Assembly (NCBI GenBank): GCA_963205105.1
Contig: CAUJJW010000258.1
Span: 1 to 39,800 of the forward strand
From: Verrucomicrobiota bacterium
GTDB lineage: Bacteria; Verrucomicrobiota; Verrucomicrobiia; Limisphaerales; CAIMTB01
DNA length: 39,800 nt
Reading direction: 5' to 3'
The translations under genes and the position numbers were made by a program. The stretch's first letter is position 1, and each line of letters begins with the position of its first letter. The notes beneath the pieces are model-generated. The model made no database searches. It had not been told where the DNA came from and saw nothing but the letters and a program-made list of their open reading frames with translations. This document shows positions 8,701 to 15,652 of this stretch, one piece after another.

Positions 8701-9084
8701 TCAGCTCGCCAGATGGCGGAACAAGGCGGCCAAGTCGCTTTTTCCGAGGCGTCGTTCGGCGATAGCGATCATGACCCCGTGAAGGTCGGCAGTAGCGTTG
8801 GGCACGATCACACCATTGATCCTCAGGAATGTCAGGGCGGCGCCGATGGCGGTGCGCTTGTTGCCGTCGAGGAACGCCTGGGATTGGGCGATGTGGAAGG
8901 CGTAGGCCGCTGCCACGTCGAAGAGGTCACCCTGCCCGTAAAGCCAGGCGTTGAGCGGGTGCATCACGGCGCTTTCCAGACCGGCCGGATCGCGGACGCC
9001 TTCCTGGCCTCCATGACGCTGCAGGGCGAGGCGATGGAGAGCCTCTACCTGGGTGAGCGTGAGGAACGCCGGATCGTCCGTCAT
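8701..9084 (-). CDS. doc: Doc-type Fic-fold toxin (death-on-curing family)
   Basis: A 127-residue protein of the usual Doc length. The Fic-type motif reads QAFLDGNKRTA where the family consensus is HxFx(D/E)(G/A)NKRT, so the phosphate/anion loop DGNKR is intact but the catalytic His is replaced by Gln. The N-terminal half carries the RDPAGLESAV segment and the AAAYAFHIAQ helix typical of the type II toxin group. Characterised Doc is a kinase that phosphorylates EF-Tu and blocks translation; whether this variant is active is open. The ATG overlaps the antitoxin stop in ATGA, as expected for a toxin-antitoxin operon with the antitoxin first. Confidence 0.88.
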   Translation of the reverse strand: MTDDPAFLTLTQVEALHRLALQRHGGQEGVRDPAGLESAVMHPLNAWLYGQGDLFDVAAAYAFHIAQSQAFLDGNKRTAIGAALTFLRINGVIVPNATADLHGVMIAIAERRLGKSDLAALFRHLAS

Positions 9085-9272
9085 TGGCTGAGCTTCTGCA
9101 TCAGCTCGGCATGCTGGTCGAAGACGCTCCGGGCGGCTTCCTCAAACGTCTTGGGATCGACCGTGCGCACCCGCCGTTGCGGCGACTCCAGCCCTTGGAC
9201 GAAGTCGATCACCCTGGCCAGTTCCTGGGCCGGGAGGGCCTTGATCTGGTCAATGACTTCGACTGCGGTCAT
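9081..9272 (-). CDS. Antitoxin partner of Doc-type toxin
   Basis: I place the start at ATG 9272 (MTAVEVIDQIKALPAQEL), giving 63 residues, rather than at an in-frame codon 49 codons upstream. The reason is that the duplicate copy conserves coding character only from this Met. The protein is helical and charged, with a C-terminal FEEAARSVFDQHAELM segment that should contact the toxin. It resembles the short DUF2281-like/Phd-like antitoxins but I cannot assign a family firmly. It overlaps the Doc gene by four bases (ATGA). The N-terminal part probably binds the operon promoter, which lies in 9273-9420. Confidence 0.8.
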   Translation of the reverse strand: MTAVEVIDQIKALPAQELARVIDFVQGLESPQRRVRTVDPKTFEEAARSVFDQHAELMQKLSQ

Positions 9273-9859
9273 GAGCAGGAACCTACCGGTTGGTGGTTTT
9301 CCGGCAAGGACGACGTTGGATTCCTGAGGTGTTGCCAATACTCGCGGTGGATATGTCTGCCGGATTGCGGTGGGGCTGATCACCTCGGAACAACCAGAAA
9401 TCAGGTCCGCCCATGGCAACCTGGGACGGCTTCTCCCCGGTCACGCGTCCGCGCGACGGGCTCAACCGAGCGGATGGTGACCTTCACGGCGATTCTGACC
9501 TCTTTGGAATTCCGCTGATCTTGCAAGGTCTTGCTCCTGAGGGCCAAGGGCCCGGATTCATTCCAGCCTTGGGCAACGCCCAAGGTTTTCGATCCCAGTT
9601 GTCACAAGGGCCAACGGCCCGTTCCATCGGTGAGATCACCGCCGGAGGCTCTTGCGACCGTGTGGTGATGGATCGGGCCTTCAGCCCTGAGATTGTTTGG
9701 GTCCTGGGGCGAGTGCCCCAGGCTGATATGGGCGCGCGCCGTTGGCGCGGGTGAGATGCTGTGGTGCCGTGAACGCTGGGCTGCCCCTGACAACGTGGAC
9801 GATTTCACGTTGGGTCCCGTGTCCGCCGGACGGGCTCAAGCTTGAGGTAAGTGACCCTG
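9121..9859. repeat. Direct repeat copy 2 (antitoxin 5' end plus hairpin array)
   Basis: This is the counterpart of 7849-8613. It lies at the head of the intact antitoxin-Doc operon and carries the same six mini-hairpins between 9541 and 9749: GGGCC/GGCCC, CCTTGGGC/GCCCAAGG, GGGCC/GGCCC, GGGC/GCCC, CCTGGGGC/GCCCCAGG and GCGCC/GGCGC. Loops and stems are conserved while the DNA between them has changed more, for example around 9585-9600 and 9645-9660. Confidence 0.85.
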
Positions 9860-9943
9860 ATGGGGATTCGGTCTCAGTTTGAAAGCGGCGGAGGCCCCAC
9901 CGCGGCCCACGGCGTCCCGCGCACACACCGGGTCGAGAACCCA
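9273..9943. other. Non-coding stretch upstream of the toxin-antitoxin operon
   Basis: About 670 bp without a credible gene. It contains the antitoxin promoter region, the second hairpin array and a short unique tail before the nucleotidyltransferase stop. Long frames on both strands here mirror those in copy 1 and follow the hairpins. Confidence 0.7.
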
Positions 9944-10510
9944 TCAACCCTCAAACTCCGAGCGGTGCCGCCTCAGTCTGTCGAGCGTCTCGGGACTCCC
10001 CTTGAGTTCAACCAAAGGTCGGAGCTGTCGCTCGATGTAGTTCCAGTCCAGGGAGACGTTTTGGCGGACGATGATCCCGCTCACGTCCACCCAATCTTGG
10101 GGGCGACTCGCAAAGGACTTCATCACAATCAGATCCTCGGCCGAACAGGTCCGAAGGGGAATGTGGGGAGGGTAGACGAACCAGGAGCTCCGTTCGACGC
10201 AGTCCTCCTCGAACGGAAGACCACCCAATGCCACGTCCAACCCGACTCCGCTGGAGGACTGAAGTAGAAGCACGCGATGACGCAAGGCGAACGCAGAAGC
10301 GTCCGGGATGCGAGCCTCGAAAGTCTCCAGGAGCCTCTTGATGAATCGCTCCTCCCCGCCGAAGCCCGTGAGGAGAGTAAGGTCGGCGTCCCGCGTCGTT
10401 CGGGGTTCACCCCAGCGCAAGAGAGCCAATCCGCCGATGAAACAGAATCGCCACGATTCTCGTTCGCAGAGCTCCTGGAGGTCCGCGGCGCCACGAATGA
10501 CATCGTTCAT
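9944..10510 (-). CDS. AbiEii-like nucleotidyltransferase
   Basis: From ATG 10510 the protein has 188 residues and begins MNDVIRGAADLQELC. A longer form from a TTG at 10609 adds 33 residues and has an AGGGG six bases upstream, so it cannot be excluded. The nucleotidyltransferase fold is shown by FIGGLALLRWGEPR followed by TTRDADLTL, where the two Asp should bind metal, and by the later AEDLIVMKSFASRPQDWVDV segment typical of AbiEii/DUF1814-like proteins. AbiEii toxins of type IV systems transfer nucleotides to tRNA, but many stand-alone family members have unknown roles. No AbiEi antitoxin is adjacent; the divergent XRE gene 326 bp away is the only regulator nearby. Confidence 0.78.
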   Translation of the reverse strand: MNDVIRGAADLQELCERESWRFCFIGGLALLRWGEPRTTRDADLTLLTGFGGEERFIKRLLETFEARIPDASAFALRHRVLLLQSSSGVGLDVALGGLPFEEDCVERSSWFVYPPHIPLRTCSAEDLIVMKSFASRPQDWVDVSGIIVRQNVSLDWNYIERQLRPLVELKGSPETLDRLRRHRSEFEG

Positions 10511-10836
10511 GCCCGAATTCTCGCGCGAGAAAACCAGAGCTGTTGTTCGATCAATCCGGAAGTCCGCGCGGGCTTGAAGGGTTCCTGGGAAAAATCCATC
10601 GGCATGCAAAGCCCCTGAATCGATAAGAAAGTGTCGGCCGCACGGAGTTCGGCACGCCGAATGCGCTCAAGTTCGGGCCCCGCAGTGATCCATGTGGCAA
10701 CCCACCGCGCCGCCAACGTACCCTGCTCGGTCTGTTCACCGGACGAGCCGGATGGTGCCGGATGCATGCAAGCATGCTTGCCGCATCGGAAGATAAATGC
10801 CAGTCCTGACCCGCTAGGCGGTGGCCTTCCCGATGG
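10511..10836. promoter_or_regulatory. Divergent region between nucleotidyltransferase and XRE regulator
   Basis: This 326-bp region separates two divergent genes. It contains one striking palindrome (10761-10787, listed separately) and nothing that looks coding, apart from the possible 33-codon N-terminal extension of the nucleotidyltransferase. Confidence 0.45.
10761..10787. promoter_or_regulatory. Operator-like palindrome upstream of XRE gene
   Basis: A perfect 14-bp palindrome, GCAAGCATGCTTGC (10768-10781), is flanked by outer arms GATGC (10761-10765) and GCATC (10783-10787). The whole 27-bp element is almost symmetric. It lies about 50 bp before the XRE start, where an autoregulatory operator would be expected. 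Binding is inferred, not shown. Confidence 0.4.
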
Positions 10837-11193
10837 GTGTGTCGGAGGCTCGAGAAGGAGCCCCCAGCTCGGGCCGCTCTGCGTGAGTCCGCCGGACTGA
10901 CCCAGGTTCAGTTGGCCGGCAAACTGGGCCTGCCGCAGTCCAACATTGCGTTCTGGGAACGCTCGGAGAAGCCGCCTCGTGGTGACGTGTTGGTGCCCTT
11001 GGCCAACGCGCTCGGAGTCGGTGTCGAGGTGTTGCTGGGCGCCCAAACGCCGAAACCGAAACGCCCCGCCGCCAAGGGCCGGCTGCAGGAAGTGTTCGAA
11101 GCCACTGGCCGACTCCCACGGCGTCAGCAGGAAAAGATCATCGAAATGATTCAGGCGTTGCTCGCCCAACACCGCGAGAAGAACGCGGCGTGA
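10837..11193 (+). CDS. XRE-family helix-turn-helix regulator
   Basis: A 118-residue DNA-binding protein starting at GTG 10837. Residues 13-68 are a Cro/CI-type HTH: ALRESAGLTQVQLAGKLGL, then the recognition helix PQSNIAFWERSEK and the LVPLANALGVGVEVLLG closing helices. Residues 78-112 form a charged helical tail (RRQQEKIIEMIQALLAQHRE) of the kind that mediates dimerisation in such regulators. The start is uncertain because no clear ribosome site precedes it. It is divergent from the AbiEii-like gene and followed by a complex inverted repeat. It could control either neighbour or itself. Confidence 0.8.
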   Translation: MCRRLEKEPPARAALRESAGLTQVQLAGKLGLPQSNIAFWERSEKPPRGDVLVPLANALGVGVEVLLGAQTPKPKRPAAKGRLQEVFEATGRLPRRQQEKIIEMIQALLAQHREKNAA

Positions 11194-11616
11194 TTGCCCA
11201 GGCCGGCGGGGGGGGCGTCTCACGGGAGTGCCCGGAATCCAGCGTTCAATGGCGGCAAATGGGAGCCCGGGTGTGGTGGGAAACCCCGTTCAAAGGCGTT
11301 CAATTCTTTGCCGCCATTGAACGCCTTTTGCACATGGATCGCGCAACCGACTTCCTAAGCCCTCCTGGGCTTGGGGGTTGGTGTCATACTCCTCCCCACC
11401 CCCGTCCCCAGTCAGGCCACCCGTCGATCAACCCCCGACTTCATTGTCCCCACCTGTGGGGGATGCCGGGGTCACCGGCACCGGGGGTCCCGCATCGCGG
11501 GGTGACTCGCAGGGGAAGGTAAGTCTGGAGGTGTCCTCTTGAACTTGCCAAGGCGCCTGTCCGAGGTGCAAATGCCCAATGTCGCGGCGCGCGCCCTTGT
11601 TGTCCTTAAACTCGAC
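11194..11616. other. Intergenic region with multiple hairpins
   Basis: No gene is supported in these 423 bp. The first half carries the three-arm inverted repeat at 11242-11328. The second half is C/G-rich with further small hairpins, such as AAGCCC/GGGCTT around 11357-11372 and CCCCAC/GTGGGG near 11448-11461, and ends at the stop of the minus-strand lipoprotein gene. The two flanking genes converge on it, so some hairpins may end transcription. Confidence 0.6.
11242..11328. other. Three-arm inverted repeat with two alternative hairpins
   Basis: Arm A (11242-11259, GCGTTCAATGGCGGCAAA) is a perfect 18-bp reverse complement of 11307-11324. Arm B (11292-11304, AAAGGCGTTCAAT) is a perfect 13-bp reverse complement of 11316-11328. 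Because both partners lie in the same segment, only one hairpin can form at a time. The structure begins 48 bp after the XRE stop. It may be a terminator/attenuator-like RNA or the remnant of a mobile element end. Confidence 0.7.
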
Positions 11617-12189
11617 TTAGTGGTCGATTGCCCGAATTGCGTACGAAGTATGGTTTGTTTGAAGCAACTGCCATGAGGCTAATGAAACCTTCAGGGCAAA
11701 CAATTGAATGCCATCGTTCTCACCAGGAACCTTGCCTCTCAACACTACCAAAAGATTTGAACCAATCGCTTGGAAAGAGACACCGCGAAGAATTGGCTTC
11801 ATCCAAGGCGACAGTTCGAGGAGGCTTTCGACATCGGGCGCCAAATTCAGGAAATCAGCAATACTTACAACTTCAGGCGGTAGCTCAATGATGCTGGAGT
11901 CATCAAAGGAGCGCAGCAAACGAGTAAGTTTAGGATTACGCCCGGAAGCGGCAATGCTTCTGAATGTCAACATCTCATAATCAGCAAGGTTCCTTCGCCA
12001 TGTCACGCTGGCGAGAACACTGTTCACCTCAGTAAACCCGGTAAGCGTATGCGAATCAGAAGAAGTATTTGTGATATTTGCAATCGCACCGGCCCGGATA
12101 TCATTAGTCAGGTAGGTGTTTTCCACGGAAGCGTCCTTACACGAGGTTAGCGTAACCAATGAGACCGCGATAAAGGTCAATAGCTTCAC
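11617..12189 (-). CDS. Small lipoprotein, candidate immunity protein
   Basis: I choose GTG 12189 as the start because it yields a compact lipoprotein signal, MKLLTFIAVSLVTLTSC, with the lipidated Cys at residue 17. The longer frame would place that signal 41 residues in. The mature protein has about 173 residues with no motif I recognise and no further membrane segment. It lies 58 bp downstream of the orphan RHS tip on the same strand. A lipid-anchored protein directly after a toxin tip fits the layout of immunity proteins against toxins acting in the periplasm. That role is an inference from position only. Confidence 0.62.
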   Translation of the reverse strand: MKLLTFIAVSLVTLTSCKDASVENTYLTNDIRAGAIANITNTSSDSHTLTGFTEVNSVLASVTWRRNLADYEMLTFRSIAASGRNPKLTRLLRSFDDSSIIELPPEVVSIADFLNLAPDVESLLELSPWMKPILRGVSFQAIGSNLLVVLRGKVPGENDGIQLFALKVSLASWQLLQTNHTSYAIRAIDH

Positions 12190-12247
12190 GGCAGATAGCG
12201 CGACCGCGGGTCGGGCCCGAATTATGACCAGTTCAGGGTGGGTACGC

Positions 12248-12896
12248 CTATTCAAATAGGTCGGATGAGCAGTCTTGCAGCCAAGAGCGGCGCGCGTGCT
12301 CAACAGCAACAACCCATGGGTTCACTTCAAAATTGTGGTATCGCGTTAGGGTCTCGCTTGAAGCCCTATCAATAACAAAGTCATTATAGGTAAGTCGCCT
12401 CCTGAGATATTCCCACAAAACGGGGACATAGTTATTGAATGCTTTGCGGCAGGTGGCTGAAACGCATTTGTTCATCATCAATTCATAATCGCGCTTTACA
12501 GCATCTAGAGCATCGATTTGATTTCTCGCGTGAAGCATTTCATGGTCATAGAAATTTTCTAATCGGCGCCTGGGAAAAGTCTCGTTCGCTTCACGAATCT
12601 CCATGGTGAAGAAGACGTGAATCGGATACTTGAGCTCTACGCGAACAATCTTCTTGGTCTGACAAGGGCACGGGATGTCCTTAACTATGATGGGCAGTTG
12701 GACTGGCGGAGGCTCGATCCAAGCCCCCGCGTGAGGTTCTTCTGGTAGTGGAGCTGAGTTGTAGTGCGGGACAATCCTAACGTCCCATAGCCATGTACCA
12801 AGCCCGAGAAGCTCCATGTCGATGGTCGGCCTATTTGATAGAAACGCATATAAATTCACGCCGCCCTTCTCCTCGATTGGATCTCTATTTGGCCAA
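12248..12896 (-). pseudogene. Orphan RHS C-terminal tip with HExxH domain
   Basis: Directly after the stop of the zinc-ribbon gene, the minus strand reads NRDPIEEKGGVNLYAFLSNRP, the end of the RHS-repeat core that precedes variable toxin domains. About 190 residues follow and include FYDHEMLHARN, a zinc-metallopeptidase-type HExxH motif (codons 12544-12530), plus a CPC and later Cys residues. No RHS repeats or start codon precede it: the frame upstream is only the shadow of the zinc-ribbon gene. ATG 12816 (MELLGLGTW) could start a short product but lacks a ribosome site. It resembles displaced 'orphan tips' that serve as recombination stock for full-length rhs genes. The DNA looks AT-richer than the flanks, which supports transfer. 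Confidence 0.72.
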
Positions 12897-13370
12897 CTAG
12901 AGGGTGAGCATTGCTGCGAACGTGAGCCCGACGAATACGATTCCTTCCACGATGATGGCCACGTCGAAGAGGGTGGGGGATTCAGCGCGGTAGACGATCC
13001 AGGACGTGCTGAAGATAAAGAATCTTGAACCCAGCACACCGGTGCGGATGCCGTTGTAGTAATGGAGGGCGTAGCCCACCAGGCCGAGACTCCAGCCCAG
13101 GAGGGTGAGGCGATCCGCCACCAGGCACTCCAGCAATGCCAGGCCCATGAGGGTAACGGAGGTGAAGTCCAAAGTCCGGGCCCAGGACCGCTCCACGCGG
13201 AACTTGGAACGGGCCTGGTCATAGCGAAACACATCACCGCAGGACCCACAGGCCGTGGCTTCCGATTCTGGGAGGACTGGTGCGTGGCAGCGCGGGCATT
13301 CAAAGGCGTCCTGCAACCGGTGAAAGACGCGCGATTGCGACGTCGCTGGGGAATCCTCCGCCACGGGCAT
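12897..13370 (-). CDS. Zinc-ribbon membrane protein of unknown function
   Basis: A 157-residue protein with an N-terminal zinc ribbon (Cys25, Cys28, Cys41, Cys44 in CPRC and CGSC) followed by three or four hydrophobic segments (about residues 70-105, 112-128 and 133-157). I do not recognise a named family. Its ATG lies 7 bp after the stop of the prolyl oligopeptidase gene on the same strand, so the two are probably co-transcribed. The stop is followed immediately by the RHS fragment, which suggests that foreign DNA was joined exactly at its 3' end. Confidence 0.75.
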   Translation of the reverse strand: MPVAEDSPATSQSRVFHRLQDAFECPRCHAPVLPESEATACGSCGDVFRYDQARSKFRVERSWARTLDFTSVTLMGLALLECLVADRLTLLGWSLGLVGYALHYYNGIRTGVLGSRFFIFSTSWIVYRAESPTLFDVAIIVEGIVFVGLTFAAMLTL

Positions 13371-13377
13371 GCCGGGG

Positions 13378-15522
13378 TCAGAACCGCACTTTCATGCCCA
13401 GTTCGCGGACGAGGAAGGCCCAGCGGTCGGCGGCTTCGGCGATTTGTTTGCTGGTGGGTTTGCCCGCGCCGTGGCCTGCCTTGACGTCGATCCGGATCAG
13501 GACCGGGTTGGGGCCCTTATGACATTCCTGGAGGCGGGCGGCGAATTTGAAGCTGTGCGCCGGCACGACGCGGTCGTCGTGGTCGGCGGTGGTGACCATG
13601 GTGCTGGGATACCGCGTGCCCGGCTTGAGGTTGTGGTAGGGGGAGTAGGCGTACAGCGCCTTGAATTCCTCCGGGTTGTCGCTGCTGCCGTAGTCGCTGG
13701 TCCAGGCCCAGCCGATGGTGAACTTGTGGAAGCGCAGCATATCCATCACGCCGACGGCGGGCAGGGCGGCGGCGAAGAGTTCGGGTCGCTGGGTCATGCA
13801 GGCGCCGACGAGCAGGCCGCCATTGCTGCCACCACCGATGGCCAGGCGTTCGGGTGCTGTATACCGGTTGGCGATGAGCCATTCGGCGGCGGCGATGAAG
13901 TCGTCGAAGACGTTCTGCTTTTGCAACTTGGTGCCGGCCTTGTGCCAGGCTTCGCCGTACTCGCCACCGCCGCGGAGGTTGGGCATGGCATAGACGCCAC
14001 CCATTTCGAGCCAGGCAGCGATCGCCACGGAGAAGGTGGGGGTGAGGCTGATGTTGAACCCGCCGTACCCGTACAGGTAAGTGGGGTTCTTGCCGTCCAG
14101 CTTCATGCCCTTCTTGTGGGTGATGAACATCGGGACCTGCGTACCGTCCTTGCTGGGGTAGAAAATCTGGCGGGTTTCATAGGCGGCGGAATCGAAGTCC
14201 ACCTTGGGGGCGCGCCAGGCCGAACTGGTTCCTGCAGCGACATCGTACCGATAGACGGTCCCGGGCGCGGTGAAGCTGGTGAACGAATAGAAGGTTTCCT
14301 TGTCGGAGCGCTTGCCGCCGAAACCGCCCGCGGAACCGATGCCAGGGAGATCGACATCCCGTTCGAAACGACCGTCCAGGGTGAAGACCTTGACCACGCT
14401 GCGGGCGTCCTTGAGGTAATGGCACAGGAAACGGTCCCCGACGGCGCTGACGGCGGTGAGGGTGTCTTCGGACTGGGGAATGATCTCCTTCCAGTTGGCG
14501 CGATCCGGGCGGGTGACATCGATGCCGATCACCCGGGCACGCGGGGCGTTCAGGTCGGTGCGGAACCAGAACATCGATCCGTCGTTGTCGATGAAGGAGT
14601 AGTCGGCGTCGAAGTCCATGAGCAACTCGACGACCGGGGAACCGGGTTTGGTGAGGTCCTTGTACAGGACGCGGTTGCGGGGATCGGTTCCCTCGGACGC
14701 GGTGATGATCAAGTAATGGCCGTCGTCGCTGACGCCGCCGTAAAAGTTCCATTCCTTTTTGTCGGGGCGATCGAAGACGAGGACATCGCTGGACTGGGGG
14801 GTGCCGAGGCGATGGAAGTACAACTTGTGGAAATAGTTGGCACCGGTGAGGGCCTCGCCGGGTTTCGGTGCATCATAACGGCTGTAGTAGAAGCCGGAGC
14901 CATCCTTGTTCCAGGACGCGGACGAGAACTTCACCCACTGGACGATGTCGGGGAGATCCTTGGCGGAGTCGACGTTTCGAACGCGCCACTCCTGCCAATC
15001 GGACCCGGATCGGGAGATGCCATAGGCGAGGAGTTTGCCGTCATCGGACAGATCGGTGCCGCTGAGGGCGACGGTGCCATCGGAGGAGAGGCGGTTGGGG
15101 TCGAGCAGTTCGCGGAGTTCGCCTTCGAGCGAATCCATGGAGAACACGACGCTTTGGTTTTGCAGGCCGTTGTTGCGGGAGACGAAGAACCGGTTGCCGT
15201 GATGGGAGGGCGTGCTCCAGCGTTCGAAATTCCAGAGCTGAGTGAGTCGGTTGGAGATGGACGACCGCTCGGGCAGGGAGGCCAGATGACCGAAGGTGAC
15301 GGCGTTTTGGGTTTTCACCCAATCCCTGGTGGCTGGGGCGTTGTCATCCTCCAACCAGCGGTAGGGATCGATGACGTCGGTGCCGTGGTAAGAGTCGGTG
15401 ACCGGGTTTTTGGCGGTGGCTGGGTAGGCCAGTTTGGGGGCATCTTTCACGGAGGTGGTGCGAGCGCAGGAAACGGCCAGAGCGACTGCCAGGAGGGCGA
15501 ACGACGACGTGACCTTGGACAT
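13378..15522 (-). CDS. Prolyl oligopeptidase lipoprotein (S9A family)
   Basis: I place the start at ATG 15522 (MSKVTSSFALL), 14 codons inside the longest frame, because it gives a proper lipoprotein signal ending in ALAVSC. The protein has 714 residues, the usual size for S9A. The N-terminal part (YHGTDVIDPYRWLED, then beta-propeller repeats to about residue 460) precedes an alpha/beta hydrolase domain. The catalytic triad is visible: Ser566 in GGSNGG, Asp in TADHDDRVVP, and His684 in KAGHGAG. It should cleave short proline-containing peptides in the periplasm or at the cell surface. It is divergent from the giant gene, with a 130-bp gap, and leads the zinc-ribbon membrane protein gene. Confidence 0.93.
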   Translation of the reverse strand: MSKVTSSFALLAVALAVSCARTTSVKDAPKLAYPATAKNPVTDSYHGTDVIDPYRWLEDDNAPATRDWVKTQNAVTFGHLASLPERSSISNRLTQLWNFERWSTPSHHGNRFFVSRNNGLQNQSVVFSMDSLEGELRELLDPNRLSSDGTVALSGTDLSDDGKLLAYGISRSGSDWQEWRVRNVDSAKDLPDIVQWVKFSSASWNKDGSGFYYSRYDAPKPGEALTGANYFHKLYFHRLGTPQSSDVLVFDRPDKKEWNFYGGVSDDGHYLIITASEGTDPRNRVLYKDLTKPGSPVVELLMDFDADYSFIDNDGSMFWFRTDLNAPRARVIGIDVTRPDRANWKEIIPQSEDTLTAVSAVGDRFLCHYLKDARSVVKVFTLDGRFERDVDLPGIGSAGGFGGKRSDKETFYSFTSFTAPGTVYRYDVAAGTSSAWRAPKVDFDSAAYETRQIFYPSKDGTQVPMFITHKKGMKLDGKNPTYLYGYGGFNISLTPTFSVAIAAWLEMGGVYAMPNLRGGGEYGEAWHKAGTKLQKQNVFDDFIAAAEWLIANRYTAPERLAIGGGSNGGLLVGACMTQRPELFAAALPAVGVMDMLRFHKFTIGWAWTSDYGSSDNPEEFKALYAYSPYHNLKPGTRYPSTMVTTADHDDRVVPAHSFKFAARLQECHKGPNPVLIRIDVKAGHGAGKPTSKQIAEAADRWAFLVRELGMKVRF

Positions 15523-15652
15523 AGGCGCAGGTTGAGGTTCGGGATGGAGGGCGGTCAAAAGCAAAGATGGTGGTTGTCTTTCCTTATCCCTCGAATTTGG
15601 AAAACGGATTGACGTAAGGACGGCAGTTCCTTCCCAATGTCGATTCCTGCCT
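15523..15652. promoter_or_regulatory. Divergent promoter region before the giant gene
   Basis: This 130-bp gap lies between the prolyl oligopeptidase start and the giant gene start. The giant gene's frame has been open since a TGA at 15533-15535, with no in-frame ATG, so the promoter and ribosome site must lie here. No strong consensus promoter or ribosome site is visible. Confidence 0.35.

Noticed and set aside
11340..11525. Possible RNA gene or tRNA in the GC-rich hairpin region
   Set aside because: Several short hairpins are present, but I find no cloverleaf, no T-loop GGTTCRA box and no known riboswitch motif.
12897..13303. N-terminal extension of the RHS-tip frame (to 13303)
   Set aside because: This part is an alternate-frame reading of the zinc-ribbon gene (Trp/Ser/Pro-rich). 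RHS similarity begins only after that gene's stop codon.
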